Source: Haploplasma modicum ATCC 29102
Lineage (GTDB): Bacteria > Bacillota_I > Bacilli_A > Acholeplasmatales > Acholeplasmataceae
Assembly: GCF_000687835.1 (NCBI RefSeq)
Contig: NZ_JHYB01000002.1
Coordinates: forward strand, 310,001-374,000
Direction of reading: 5' to 3'
Length of the DNA stretch: 64,000 nt
Shown: in pieces, positions 36,063-45,352 of the stretch
Numbering within the stretch: the stretch's first letter is position 1
Layout of the letters: each line of letters opens with the position of its first letter
The notes under the pieces: generated by a model
What the model was told of the DNA's origin: nothing
What the model saw: the letters and a program-made list of their open reading frames with translations, nothing else
Database searches by the model: none
Program-made: the position numbers and the translations under genes

Positions 36063-37297
36063 TTTTCTCTCCAATTATTAAAACTTTCTGTAAAACTAAA
36101 GCCATACATACTAAAATCAATTTTTTCTTCTTCGTGAACATAAAAACTCATAATATTATCAATTGCATTTTGAATTAATGGTTCAAAATCAAATCTTAAT
36201 TCTTCTTGTAATGCTCTTTTGATTGTTGGATTAATAATCGGACTCTTTGGTACATAAATACTACAACAATCATTAAAAGGTCTAACTGATATATTATATG
36301 TATCGATTTTTTTAGCAATATCTATTACATCGGATTTATCATATGTAGCAAGTGGTCTAATTATTGGAATATTTGTGACATTTTCTACTACCTTCATACT
36401 CGATAAGGTTTGACTTGCAACTTGACCAACTGATTCACCATTAACTAATACATCAATATCATGATTATTAGCATATGTTTCTGCAATTTTATACATAATT
36501 CTTCTCATTATTGTAATAACATATGAATCACTAATGTTATTTAAGATTGCTTCGTGAATCTTGAAAAATGGCACAACATGTAATCTAATTTTACCGTTTG
36601 GTAAGAATTTTGCAAGTTTACCTGCTAAATCACTTACTTTATTAATTGACTCAAGTGGTGTAAGTGGTGTTGATTCAAAATGAATTAACTCAACTAATAT
36701 TCCTTGCTTAATAGCAAGCGCTGCAGCTACTGGACTATCAATACCCCCACTCATCATTAGTAATCCTTTGCCCGCAATCGTTGCTGGAAAACCACCCATG
36801 CCTTTAATACTACTTAAATACATAAATACTTGATCTAATCTGATATTGATATTTAAGATTACTTCAGGATTTTTAACATCAACTACTAAATTATTTGTTT
36901 CCTTTAAAATCATTGGAGCAATCTCTTTTGTAAATTCTTGACTTGTTAAGTAATAGTTTTTATCTGCTCTTTTTGATTCAATTTTAAAACTATATTTTTT
37001 ATTATTATCTAATTCTTTCTTTAAAACACTTAAAGCAAGTTCTTTAATATCTTCTAAATCTTTGGTTGTTGTATAAACAACACTAAAAGAATGAATTCCA
37101 GGAATCTCTTTTAGTCTTTTAATTACTTCTAGTTCTAATTTCTCATCAAATTCTAAAAAGAATTGATCATGTCTTAAATCAAAACTAACTTCTAAATTTT
37201 TAAATTTATTTTTGGTATGATGAACTAATTTATTAATAAATAATTTCTTATTTTTTCCTTTTAACATTAATTCACCAAATCTTACTAAAACTTTCAT
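36059..37297 (-). CDS. thiI: tRNA 4-thiouridine synthase ThiI
   Basis: 412 residues: ferredoxin-like plus THUMP domain (about 60-165), then a PP-loop ATPase with SGGIDSPVA (183-191). DCCSIYVPKSP near 346 is the cysteine-containing motif of the family. No rhodanese domain, as in Bacillota. Adds sulfur to U8 of tRNA. The cysteine desulfurase partner nifZ, usually adjacent, is absent here. Confidence 0.94.
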   Translation of the reverse strand: MKVLVRFGELMLKGKNKKLFINKLVHHTKNKFKNLEVSFDLRHDQFFLEFDEKLELEVIKRLKEIPGIHSFSVVYTTTKDLEDIKELALSVLKKELDNNKKYSFKIESKRADKNYYLTSQEFTKEIAPMILKETNNLVVDVKNPEVILNINIRLDQVFMYLSSIKGMGGFPATIAGKGLLMMSGGIDSPVAAALAIKQGILVELIHFESTPLTPLESINKVSDLAGKLAKFLPNGKIRLHVVPFFKIHEAILNNISDSYVITIMRRIMYKIAETYANNHDIDVLVNGESVGQVASQTLSSMKVVENVTNIPIIRPLATYDKSDVIDIAKKIDTYNISVRPFNDCCSIYVPKSPIINPTIKRALQEELRFDFEPLIQNAIDNIMSFYVHEEEKIDFSMYGFSFTESFNNWREK

Positions 37298-37333
37298 CTA
37301 ATCACCTTATTTATTTTACCATATTTTAATTTA

Positions 37334-37376
37334 AAAAGAAAAATAGAAACTACACAATGTATAATTTCTATTTATA
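37334..37376 (-). terminator. Terminator of the membrane-anchored orphan gene
   Basis: Minus strand ATAGAAA ... TTTCTAT (37365-37371 and 37343-37349) with an inner TACA/TGTA pairing, followed by a T-rich tract. Confidence 0.7.
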
Positions 37377-37382
37377 AATTAA

Positions 37383-37826
37383 TTAATCAAAACTAGCATA
37401 ATCATCATATAATCCCCAATTGGTATCTCTTGTACTTTCATGAATGACGATTGCTAATTTACGAATTATTGAGTTTACGGTTGTATTATAAATATAATAG
37501 TTAAGTCCTGTAAAACTATCATCAATATTTTTCATATCAGGTATTTTATTAATTTCAATTTCTTTTAAGGGACTAACATCAATTTTATTTATAACCAAAT
37601 TATCAAAAAAAACTAAACTATCGTTTGTCTTTAAATAATTAAAGTCACCCTCAAGTGTTTGGGATAATTGACTAATAACATAACTACTTTTTTCATCAAC
37701 TAGTTCAATTTGATTATCTTTTATATACGTATTTAAGAATCCAATATACAATAACGTTAAAACTAATGCAAAAAATAAGTAAGAAAAGACTACAAATAAA
37801 TATATTTTTATATTGCTATTTTTCAT
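37383..37826 (-). CDS. Unrecognised membrane-anchored protein with an extracytoplasmic domain
   Basis: 147 residues. One hydrophobic segment (about 8-30) after a short basic N-terminus, then about 115 polar residues likely outside the cell, ending GLYDDYASFD. The layout looks like the sensor part of a receptor (Cache-like), but no cytoplasmic output domain follows and the frame ends cleanly before a terminator. The ATG at 37826 follows GGGG at good spacing. It may be a free-standing sensor or a remnant. No family recognised. Confidence 0.65.
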   Translation of the reverse strand: MKNSNIKIYLFVVFSYLFFALVLTLLYIGFLNTYIKDNQIELVDEKSSYVISQLSQTLEGDFNYLKTNDSLVFFDNLVINKIDVSPLKEIEINKIPDMKNIDDSFTGLNYYIYNTTVNSIIRKLAIVIHESTRDTNWGLYDDYASFD

Positions 37827-37902
37827 AAATATCCCCACTTCTATCTTTTATAGCCTAATTATACTATATATTTATTATTTAAGTCTATAAATTATATTTT
37901 TC

Positions 37903-38097
37903 TTGACTTTAGTATATTTTCGTTATAAAATAATACATGCGGTAAAAAGCAGGCCTTAAGTCTTAGAAATATAATCTCTTCCCTATAGGGGCACTAAGTA
38001 ATCTTCTACTGCTTTAAGATGAAATGGACAATGAGATTAGTTTTAAGATAAAAAGGTAACTTTTATTCGCCTATAAAATAACAAGGAGGAAAAAGTT
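37903..38097 (+). promoter_or_regulatory. Promoter and structured 5' leader of rpsD (probable S4 autoregulatory site)
   Basis: TTGACT (37903-37908), 17 bases, TAAAAT (37926-37931), then a leader of about 160 bases ending in AAGGAGG. Within it AAAGCAG (near 37945) can pair with CTGCTTT (near 38010-38016), enclosing smaller hairpins such as CCCTATAGGGG. B. subtilis rpsD is repressed by S4 binding to its leader; same role inferred here. Confidence 0.65.
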
Positions 38098-38697
38098 ATG
38101 TCAAGATTTACAGGATCAACATGGAAAGTATCAAGACGTTTAGGTTATTCAATTTCTGAAACAGGAAAAGAATTACAAAAACGCCCATACGCTCCAGGAC
38201 AACACGGTAACAAACGTGCCAAATTAAGTGACTATGCACTTCAATTACACGAAAAACAAAAAGTTAGATTTACATATGGTGTTTCAGAAAAACAATTCCA
38301 TAAAACTTTTATTGAAGCAGCAAAACTATCAGGTAAACACGGTGAAAACTTCTTAAGATTATTAGAATCAAGATTAGACAACGTAGTATACAGATTAGGT
38401 TTAGCAGCAACTCGTGCACAAGCAAGACAAATCGTAAACCATGGCCACATCTTAGTTGATGGTAAAAAAGTAGATATTCCATCATACAGATTACAACCAG
38501 GACAAAAAGTTTCATTAAAAGAAACTTCAAAAGGATTAGTTATTGTTAAAAATGCATTAGAATCACGTTTTAGTAAAGTTGAATATGTTGACTTCAACCA
38601 AGATACATTCGTTGGAACATTCGTAAGATATCCAGAAAGAAATGAATTCTTAACTGAAATTAACGAACAATTAATCGCAGAATTCTACAGTAGATAA
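38098..38697 (+). CDS. rpsD: 30S ribosomal protein S4
   Basis: 199 residues, normal length. Begins [10 protein letters not shown] and contains the S4 RNA-binding domain (about 90-150, [13 protein letters not shown] and [21 protein letters not shown]). Primary 16S rRNA binder that starts 30S assembly. The zinc-binding Cys motif of some S4 proteins is absent (C-minus form). AAGGAGG SD. Confidence 0.98.
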   Translation: MSRFTGSTWKVSRRLGYSISETGKELQKRPYAPGQHGNKRAKLSDYALQLHEKQKVRFTYGVSEKQFHKTFIEAAKLSGKHGENFLRLLESRLDNVVYRLGLAATRAQARQIVNHGHILVDGKKVDIPSYRLQPGQKVSLKETSKGLVIVKNALESRFSKVEYVDFNQDTFVGTFVRYPERNEFLTEINEQLIAEFYSR

Positions 38698-38705
38698 TAC
38701 TAAAA

Positions 38706-38741
38706 AAATAATAGACCATTTTATAAGTGGTCTATTTTTTC
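38706..38741. terminator. Bidirectional terminator between rpsD and the FtsX permease
   Basis: AATAGACCA (38710-38718), 9-base loop, TGGTCTATT (38728-38736), with T runs on both strands. Confidence 0.88.
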
Positions 38742-38744
38742 TTT

Positions 38745-41156
38745 TTATAGTTCTTTTAGCGCTGAAACCATATCAATTTTTTTAATTTTAATGATCATTA
38801 TTAACTCGACTAATATAGTAGCTAAAATTGTTAAAACAATAGATATCAAATATGTATATATAGATATTCTACGGCCCATCATCATATTAGGCTCATCGAC
38901 ATTAATTATGACATATCTTTGTAGTATTAAACCTAGTGGTATTCCAAAGATTATTCCAACTAAGGTCATGATATTTATTTCTCTAAAGATATAACTTGAT
39001 ACTTCGGTATTTTTATATCCTAGTACTTTTAAAGTCGATAATTCCTTTTCACGCTCACTAATATTAACGTTTGTAAGGTTATAAATAATTATAACTGCAA
39101 GAAAGACTGCAGCAAGAACTATTACAATTGCAAGTAAGATAACTTGTCCTAGTAATCTATCCTTTGAAGCAATTTCTTCACTGTTAAAGTTCACATTAAT
39201 TACATTACTATTTATAAAAAATGAATCATTAACGTCTTCTTTAATAAAGTTTTTGTCTATTACTAAGACTTTATTTGGTTTATAAGTTTCATTAAAGTAT
39301 TCCTCATAATAATCCTTTGACATAAAAATATAGTTATTCAAATAATTTTCTGTTATACCAGTAATTTTTATTCCTGTTGTTTTAGAAAGTTCTAAGTAAT
39401 CATTTACTTTTAGCTTTAAATAATATGATATTTGTTCTGTAATAACGATACCGTCATTTCTTATTTCTAGGATCTCATTAGTTTTTCTATTTCTAAGTGT
39501 TATAAATTCATTTACTTGCTTATCAGTAACTATTAGACTTACATAAAAATCATCATTTGTTCTTACACTTTTCAGCACATGTGTTGTTTCATATATAGCA
39601 ATATTGTTACTGTAATTATCATTTAAAAAAACTTCAAACTCACTAGTTAAATTAGTAATATCAACAGAATAATCATAGTTATTAATTTCATCATATTGGA
39701 TTTTTGTTACTGCTTTGATTGAATCAATTAAGGCAAGACCTGTAAATACTAAAGCTAAGGAACCTGCAATACCTAAAACAGTCATGATAAAATGATTAGG
39801 ATATCTAAATAAGTTTCTAAGACTTGATTTGTATTTAAACTTTAGACGGTTCCAAAAAAACGGAATTTTTTCTAAAATAATTCTTTTCCCATATTTAGGT
39901 GCTTTAGGAAGTAACATCGCTGCAGTATTTTGGCGTAAATTTTTCTTAATAGCAAAAACTGTAGTCACTAAAATACTTAATATAATAACTAATAGATAAA
40001 TGATATTACTTAAGGAATAAACATTTAAATTAAGTATTGGTACAAAAAAGATGCTTGAAAATGCACTATTAACAATTGAAGGAATTAACCTAAAGCCAAA
40101 TGTATAACCTAAAAGTGAACCTAAGATTCCTACTAAACTTGCATACATTAAGTATTTACGATAAATTGCTCCTTCATCATAACCAATCGCTCTTAAAATA
40201 CCTACTTGAGTTCTTTCTTCTTCAATCATTCTAGTCATTGTTGCTAATACTACTAAAATTGAGACAATAAGAAAAAATAGTGGGAAAATTTTTGTTATTG
40301 TATCAACCTTTAAAACAAATGTTTTATAAGTTTGATAACTAAGATTACTACTTCTTGTAAGGACATAATTTGTCACATCACTAGCTTTTAACTTATGTTC
40401 TAAGTGTTGATTAATAACTTCTAATCTATTTATCTTTATAAGATTTAAATCTTCTTCTAATTTTACTGTATAACTATCTATTAGATCATCATACTTACTA
40501 CGAAATTGATTTATTGTTTTACTTTTATTTACAAGTCCAAAAATGTTTGTATAAAATGAATTATCGATATTAAAATTTTTATAGAAAATTGCCTTTATTG
40601 CTTTTTTTGATGTAAATGAATATATTTGTTCTTTTGTAAAATAACTAGTATTAGCAACAATACCTACAATTTTATAAGTTATACCTGTAATTACTACTTC
40701 ATCTTCTAATTGAAAATCATCCAAATAATTACTTTTACGTTCAACTAAAATTTCATTATCACTTAAGGGTAACCTACCTTCAATTATTTCTAATTTATTA
40801 ATTAGTGCATTATTAATATCATATTCATAAAGTAGGATACTTAGAACTTTTGAATCCTTAGTTGCTATTTCATCTTTTACATTATACCCTTCAAATAATA
40901 TCTCAGTATCATATTTATCATTTAAATATAAAACATTATTACTATCAAAGCCAATTGTAGAGGCTAAATTAAAATCGAAGGTGTTATACTCATTAAATAC
41001 ATCGGTCATACTCATTTGCATATTAGGTGTCGTTACTAATAAACCTGTAATTACCCCAGAAGATAACATAACAATACTTATCATGGCAAGAAAACGACTA
41101 ATATTATCTTTAATTGCTTTAAAACTATTTTTCCAAAATGTTTTTAGCATTACCAT
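38745..41156 (-). CDS. FtsX/MacB-type ABC transporter permease, large
   Basis: 803 residues. One N-terminal helix (about 20-40), a long extracytoplasmic domain (about 45-285), three helices typical of an FtsX domain (about 290-400), a cytoplasmic link, another helix (about 455-475), a second extracytoplasmic domain, and a final three-helix FtsX domain (about 675-800) with the LKVLGYKNTEV motif. The first copy has the matching LRAIGYDEGAI. Mechanotransmission-type exporter or lipoprotein-release permease working with the overlapping ATPase gene. Confidence 0.9.
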   Translation of the reverse strand: MVMLKTFWKNSFKAIKDNISRFLAMISIVMLSSGVITGLLVTTPNMQMSMTDVFNEYNTFDFNLASTIGFDSNNVLYLNDKYDTEILFEGYNVKDEIATKDSKVLSILLYEYDINNALINKLEIIEGRLPLSDNEILVERKSNYLDDFQLEDEVVITGITYKIVGIVANTSYFTKEQIYSFTSKKAIKAIFYKNFNIDNSFYTNIFGLVNKSKTINQFRSKYDDLIDSYTVKLEEDLNLIKINRLEVINQHLEHKLKASDVTNYVLTRSSNLSYQTYKTFVLKVDTITKIFPLFFLIVSILVVLATMTRMIEEERTQVGILRAIGYDEGAIYRKYLMYASLVGILGSLLGYTFGFRLIPSIVNSAFSSIFFVPILNLNVYSLSNIIYLLVIILSILVTTVFAIKKNLRQNTAAMLLPKAPKYGKRIILEKIPFFWNRLKFKYKSSLRNLFRYPNHFIMTVLGIAGSLALVFTGLALIDSIKAVTKIQYDEINNYDYSVDITNLTSEFEVFLNDNYSNNIAIYETTHVLKSVRTNDDFYVSLIVTDKQVNEFITLRNRKTNEILEIRNDGIVITEQISYYLKLKVNDYLELSKTTGIKITGITENYLNNYIFMSKDYYEEYFNETYKPNKVLVIDKNFIKEDVNDSFFINSNVINVNFNSEEIASKDRLLGQVILLAIVIVLAAVFLAVIIIYNLTNVNISEREKELSTLKVLGYKNTEVSSYIFREINIMTLVGIIFGIPLGLILQRYVIINVDEPNMMMGRRISIYTYLISIVLTILATILVELIMIIKIKKIDMVSALKEL

Positions 41157-41851
41157 TCAATATCCTCAATTGGTTTTGGTGAAGCATTAGTAACATTACT
41201 TGTTATTTCTCCATTTTTAACAGTAATCACACGATCTGCCATGTCTTTTATCGCTTGATTATGAGTAACAACAATAATAGTTTTATTATGGTTTTTTGAA
41301 GTGTCATAAAGTAATCTTAAGATTTTTTTACCAGTTTGATAATCTAGTGCTCCGGTTGGCTCATCACAAAGTAAAATCTTAGGATTTTTAGCTAAAGCAC
41401 GAGCAATTGAAACTCTTTGTTGTTCCCCACCAGATAGTTGAGCTGGAAAATTATCCATACGGTCATCTAAGCCAACGTCTTCTAAAACTTGTTCAACATT
41501 TAAGTGATCTTTTGTAATTTCAACTGCAATTTCAACATTTTCTTTTGCAGTTAAGTTGGGCATAAGATTATAAAACTGAAAAATAAAACCAACATTATGT
41601 CTTCTAAACATTGTTAATTCTTTTTTATTCATTTTAGCAATATCAATTCCATTAATCATCACTACACCATTAGTTGGATTTTCCATTCCCCCTAAAATAT
41701 TTAAAAGTGTAGTTTTACCAGCACCAGATGAACCTAGTATTACTGCAAATTCACCCTCATTAATATTAAATGAAATTAAATTGTTTGCTACAATAATTTT
41801 TTCACCAATTACATATTCTTTTACTAAGTCTAATACTTCAATCATTGCCAT
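41150..41851 (-). CDS. ABC transporter ATP-binding protein, LolD/MacB type
   Basis: 233 residues. Walker [10 protein letters not shown] (about 39-47), signature [15 protein letters not shown], Walker [13 protein letters not shown]-loop VTHN. The DEPTGALD form with [16 protein letters not shown] is typical of the MacB/LolD family that pairs with FtsX permeases. AGGAGG SD. First gene of the two-gene unit; overlaps the permease by 7 bases. Confidence 0.93.
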   Translation of the reverse strand: MAMIEVLDLVKEYVIGEKIIVANNLISFNINEGEFAVILGSSGAGKTTLLNILGGMENPTNGVVMINGIDIAKMNKKELTMFRRHNVGFIFQFYNLMPNLTAKENVEIAVEITKDHLNVEQVLEDVGLDDRMDNFPAQLSGGEQQRVSIARALAKNPKILLCDEPTGALDYQTGKKILRLLYDTSKNHNKTIIVVTHNQAIKDMADRVITVKNGEITSNVTNASPKPIEDIEW

Positions 41852-41876
41852 AAAAGTCTCCTCCTTATTTATCTTT

Positions 41877-41898
41877 ATTATATAACAAAATATGTTAT
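41877..41898 (-). promoter_or_regulatory. -10 box and inverted repeat upstream of the FtsX exporter operon
   Basis: Minus-strand TATAAT (41877-41882) abuts an inverted repeat ATAAC-N7-GTTAT (41882-41898) that would fill the spacer region. A repressor could block polymerase here. The -35 is poor; AT-rich context makes chance symmetry possible. Confidence 0.35.
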
Positions 41899-41973
41899 TT
41901 TATCTTATCTTTAATATATAAGTATATAAATAGAAAATTAAATCTTAGATGATATAATAATATAGGTGATATT

Positions 41974-42297
41974 ATGATTAAACACATAACCGATCAAGAG
42001 ATCGAACAAATTATTAATAACAATGAAAAATTAATTTTAGTTTTTGGTAAGGGAACAAACTGTAGTGTTTGTCATGCTGTTGAAAATAGAGTAAATACTG
42101 ACCTCTTAGCTAAGTTTGCTAATTTGGATGTCTATTACATAAACATTGATGAAAATCCATTGTTTAGAGGGAAACATTTAGTATTTAGTGTTCCGGCATT
42201 AATGCTTTTTGATTCAAATAGAGAAATACTTAGAGAATCAAGAATTATTAATTTTACTCAACTAGAAAAAGTTTTAAACCTTTATTTTAATAATTAA
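41974..42297 (+). CDS. Thioredoxin-like protein
   Basis: 107 residues with the thioredoxin fold. Active-site CxxC is CSVC (C30, C33) in a GTNCSVC context instead of WCGPC, and the cis-proline loop is FSVPALMLF. No signal peptide, so cytosolic. Likely a disulfide reductase or chaperone of narrow specificity. Divergent from the ABC exporter; ends at a strong terminator. Confidence 0.85.
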   Translation: MIKHITDQEIEQIINNNEKLILVFGKGTNCSVCHAVENRVNTDLLAKFANLDVYYINIDENPLFRGKHLVFSVPALMLFDSNREILRESRIINFTQLEKVLNLYFNN

Positions 42298-42332
42298 ATA
42301 AAGGGGGAAATGATTAACACTTCCCCCTTTTG
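42298..42332 (+). terminator. GC-rich terminator after the thioredoxin-like gene
   Basis: AAAGGGGGAA, 10-base loop, TTCCCCCTTTT (to 42331). Strongest stem of the window. Confidence 0.9.
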
Positions 42333-42333
42333 T

Positions 42334-42519
42334 TTAACATGCATCTGGTGCATAGTCAGTATAAATATAGATTTTATTATATTTAAATTCTGTTGATGTA
42401 ACATTAACTACTGAAAAATCAATATATTTTAATGTATCAACACCAATTGGTGTTCTAACACGATCTGTTACTACATAGTTAGTAACTTTTTCTTTTTCTA
42501 AATATTCTTTTAGTGTCAT
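42334..42519 (-). CDS. Small unrecognised protein
   Basis: 61 residues, soluble, starting MTLKEYLEKEKVTNYVV at an ATG with AGGAAGTG upstream; an earlier in-frame ATG lacks an SD. Predicted helix then beta strands, ending YTDYAPDAC with one terminal cysteine. No family recognised. The SD and intact frame support a real gene. Confidence 0.55.
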   Translation of the reverse strand: MTLKEYLEKEKVTNYVVTDRVRTPIGVDTLKYIDFSVVNVTSTEFKYNKIYIYTDYAPDAC

Positions 42520-42580
42520 ATTAATCACTTCCTTCATGTTTATTATATACCTTTTTAAAATTTAATTAATTGAATATGCA

Positions 42581-42865
42581 TTAAATAAAATTGAAATATC
42601 TTTGGTAGATAGTAAATAAAATTCCAATTAGTGTAAGCCCTAAATAAATATATAATATTATGTTATATTTATAATCTTTCTTATCTTTATCTAAATAAAT
42701 AATATAACCTAAAGAAAGAGGGATTAATACTATTTTAAATGCTTTTTTAAGCTCTATTTGATTTTTTAAAACTAAATAAATACGATACATTAATGTTACA
42801 GGAATAAATGTAATAACAGCAATCATCATTGTTGTTTGGAAAATTAATAACATTAAACTAAACAT
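42581..42865 (-). CDS. Small membrane protein, last gene of the DUF2130/phosphoesterase operon
   Basis: 94 residues, three hydrophobic segments (about 2-30, 43-55, 67-88) with a lysine/aspartate loop DKDKKDYKY. Its ATG is shared with the stop of the 44-residue gene upstream (TAATG) and preceded by GGAGG. Family not recognised. Confidence 0.7.
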   Translation of the reverse strand: MFSLMLLIFQTTMMIAVITFIPVTLMYRIYLVLKNQIELKKAFKIVLIPLSLGYIIYLDKDKKDYKYNIILYIYLGLTLIGILFTIYQRYFNFI

Positions 42866-42999
42866 TATTTTAACCTCCAAACTATAATTAAAGGTATTAA
42901 GTTTATTAAAAAATATAATAAACTTCCAAATAAAAAGTATAGAAAAATACTTATTATTAATGTGTTAATAAATAAAATTATTTTATCATTTTTACTCAT
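42865..42999 (-). CDS. 44-residue membrane microprotein
   Basis: Reads MSKNDKIILF to RLK and stops at TAA that overlaps the next ATG. Almost entirely hydrophobic from residue 7 to 41, with a central glycine (G25) and proline (P36), so one long or two short helices. AGGTGA lies before the ATG, and its start overlaps the metallophosphoesterase end by 8 bases. Overlap on both sides and the SD make it credible despite its length. Confidence 0.65.
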   Translation of the reverse strand: MSKNDKIILFINTLIISIFLYFLFGSLLYFLINLIPLIIVWRLK

Positions 43000-43954
43000 T
43001 GCTATCACCTACTAAATAAGTACTTATATTATCAAGATTATTAATCATAATAATTCTTCCACCCTTTTTGTTAGTACCATATGCGTTATAACCACTATTT
43101 CTGCCATAGGCTAGCATAATGTTATCCTTATAAAATTCAAACTCATTTGTGTGATCATGACCAACAAAAACACCTAGTGTTTTACCAACTTCTACTAATT
43201 TAGAAAATAGACCTGTATTTTTACCTTGTGTCCAAATTGTTTCATTAGGTATCCCTTCATAATCAAGAAATTCAACTAAAGGAATATGCATAAAAACTAG
43301 GTTTTTACCATCATCTAATTTTGCTTGACGGTAAAACCAATCAACTTGTTCTAAACTTAGATAATCATATTTATTATCGCTTATAACATTGTCTGTTCTG
43401 TTTGCTTTTGTATCTAACATATAAATATAAAAACTTCTATTTGTTAAATTAATTTTAATCTTAAAATTTGAATATCCATGTGTGTTGTCATCACTTAATT
43501 TTTCACCTTGATGAAATATTAGATTTTTAGTTTTAACCCGTTTTATTGAATTAACAATTTGTTCCATCGTATGATACTCCATTTCATGATTACCGAAGGT
43601 AAAAGTATAAGGAATATTATACTTATCTATTTTTTTAATAAAGTCTTTAATCAAAAACTTAGCATAAATACTCATCACTAAATCTCCGGTAAAAACAATT
43701 AAATCAGGTTTTTCCTGTTTAATAATCGTATCAATTAATTTATATGTTTTTCTATCAAGATAATCAAAACCATAAGTTAAATGCAGATCCGTTAGTTGTA
43801 GTATTTTAAGATTATCTTTATTTATAGTTACATCTTGAATACTACTATTACTAAAGTCATCTGCTAATTCTTGTTTATCAAATGAAAAAACTGTTAGATA
43901 GAAAAGTGTCGTTAGAAATATTAAACTTAAACTTACAATTAAAAGTTTTTTCAT
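42992..43954 (-). CDS. Membrane-anchored calcineurin-like metallophosphoesterase
   Basis: 320 residues. N-terminal membrane segment (about 4-23) then the phosphoesterase domain: DLH (D56, H58), GD (90-91), GNHE (121-124), MHIPL and GHDH (about 276-279), the full set of two-metal ligands. Resembles the Dcr2-like phosphoesterase group. Probably acts outside the membrane on a phosphoester of unknown identity. Overlaps the DUF2130 gene by 4 bases. Confidence 0.88.
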   Translation of the reverse strand: MKKLLIVSLSLIFLTTLFYLTVFSFDKQELADDFSNSSIQDVTINKDNLKILQLTDLHLTYGFDYLDRKTYKLIDTIIKQEKPDLIVFTGDLVMSIYAKFLIKDFIKKIDKYNIPYTFTFGNHEMEYHTMEQIVNSIKRVKTKNLIFHQGEKLSDDNTHGYSNFKIKINLTNRSFYIYMLDTKANRTDNVISDNKYDYLSLEQVDWFYRQAKLDDGKNLVFMHIPLVEFLDYEGIPNETIWTQGKNTGLFSKLVEVGKTLGVFVGHDHTNEFEFYKDNIMLAYGRNSGYNAYGTNKKGGRIIMINNLDNISTYLVGDSNE

Positions 43955-45258
43955 TTGTCTAATTGCTCAATTCTTTTTGTGATTTGTCGTATTTTAAAGT
44001 TTCTAATTTTATTTTTAACAGTTTCTAAGTGGGTATTTAAAATAGTATTTGCAGCACTTAATAATTTTTCATTAGCTTTAGTTATATTTTCACTTTCTTT
44101 TAAGATTATATCGATGTTTTTATTGATGTTTAAAATTGTAACATCTAAAATATCATCTTTCATTTTGTTGAAATCATCATTGATTTCATTTAAATCCTTA
44201 AACTTAATTTCTTCACGTTTTTGTTCTGTTAAAATATCTTTATATTTAAGTCCAAATGCAGTTATAATATTTAAAAGTGTAATAAAGTATGGTGGTCTTA
44301 CAATAAACATTTTATCGTATTCGGTTACCCGTTCAATTGCGATATTATTATTTTCATGCCAATCTAACTCACTAACTAAAATTGCATATTCTAGCTTTTT
44401 CTTATTGCGGTCACTGTCTAATTTTTTTAAAGTATTACTTAAATTTTGTTTATTAGGAGCATTAGGATCTTCACTTTTCATCTCAAGCATCACACTACTT
44501 AAAATAAAGTTTTCATCTAAACTATTATCACCATAAACCTTATAAATAAAGTCACCTTTTGTTTTGTCACTTATATCATTATCTTTAGTCCAAGAGATGT
44601 AGTTTGGCATTAAGAGATTATTTTCTCTAAACTGATTGTCACACCAGCTTTCTAAATCCTCACCTATACGTTTAATTGTTAGATTACTTCTTTCACGTTT
44701 TAGATTATCTATTTCTAATTTTAGAGAATTTATTTTTTGACTATATGTATTTTCATAACTTAATAAATTAATTTTATTTTGTTCACTTAATAACTTATAT
44801 TCATTTTCTAATTTAAGTAAAGCCTCTTTTTTTATATTCAGTTCATTATCATACTTCTTAGTAATAGTTAGCTCTACATCTTTCTTTAGAAGTTCAATAC
44901 TATTTTCTAATTTAGCATATGATAAATCTTTATCTTTTAGTTTATTTAAATATTTAGTCTCTAAATTATTTGTAATCTCATTTTCTTTTGATTCTAAATC
45001 TTTTTTAAGTAATGCAATTTGATTTATTAATTTATTTTCTTTTTCAATCATTAAAAGTTTGAACTCAGCTTCAATTTTTTCATGATACTCTTTTAATTTA
45101 TCTTGATATATTTTATCTTTTTCTTCTTCTATCTTTTTTAAAATAATACTTGTATCAATAAAGACTGTATCTTTTATATTTACTAAATCACCTTTTTTAG
45201 CATCACTTTCTAACCTAAGTGTATACTCATCTATAATTGTTGCTTTTACTATACTCAT
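43951..45258 (-). CDS. DUF2130 protein: long coiled coil plus PD-(D/E)XK nuclease-like domain
   Basis: 435 residues. About 1-30 a beta segment; 35-190 strongly charged coiled coil; 200-345 the DUF2130 core with GEDLESWCDNQF, KGDFIYKV, VMLEMKSEDP, KKLDSDRNKKKLEYAILVSEL; then a helical tail. The D...ExK arrangement (GDF, then LEMK) suits the PD-(D/E)XK nuclease superfamily, to which the family has been related. Role in cells unknown. ATG at 45258 preceded by GGGAG. First gene of a coupled operon with the phosphoesterase and two small membrane genes. Confidence 0.85.
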   Translation of the reverse strand: MSIVKATIIDEYTLRLESDAKKGDLVNIKDTVFIDTSIILKKIEEEKDKIYQDKLKEYHEKIEAEFKLLMIEKENKLINQIALLKKDLESKENEITNNLETKYLNKLKDKDLSYAKLENSIELLKKDVELTITKKYDNELNIKKEALLKLENEYKLLSEQNKINLLSYENTYSQKINSLKLEIDNLKRERSNLTIKRIGEDLESWCDNQFRENNLLMPNYISWTKDNDISDKTKGDFIYKVYGDNSLDENFILSSVMLEMKSEDPNAPNKQNLSNTLKKLDSDRNKKKLEYAILVSELDWHENNNIAIERVTEYDKMFIVRPPYFITLLNIITAFGLKYKDILTEQKREEIKFKDLNEINDDFNKMKDDILDVTILNINKNIDIILKESENITKANEKLLSAANTILNTHLETVKNKIRNFKIRQITKRIEQLDK

Positions 45259-45352
45259 AATATCAACTCCCTTACTAAATTTTAACATATCTTTAATTCA
45301 ATCGCCAACTATGTTATACTAATACTACAATTTAGATTAGGAGATTGATAAA

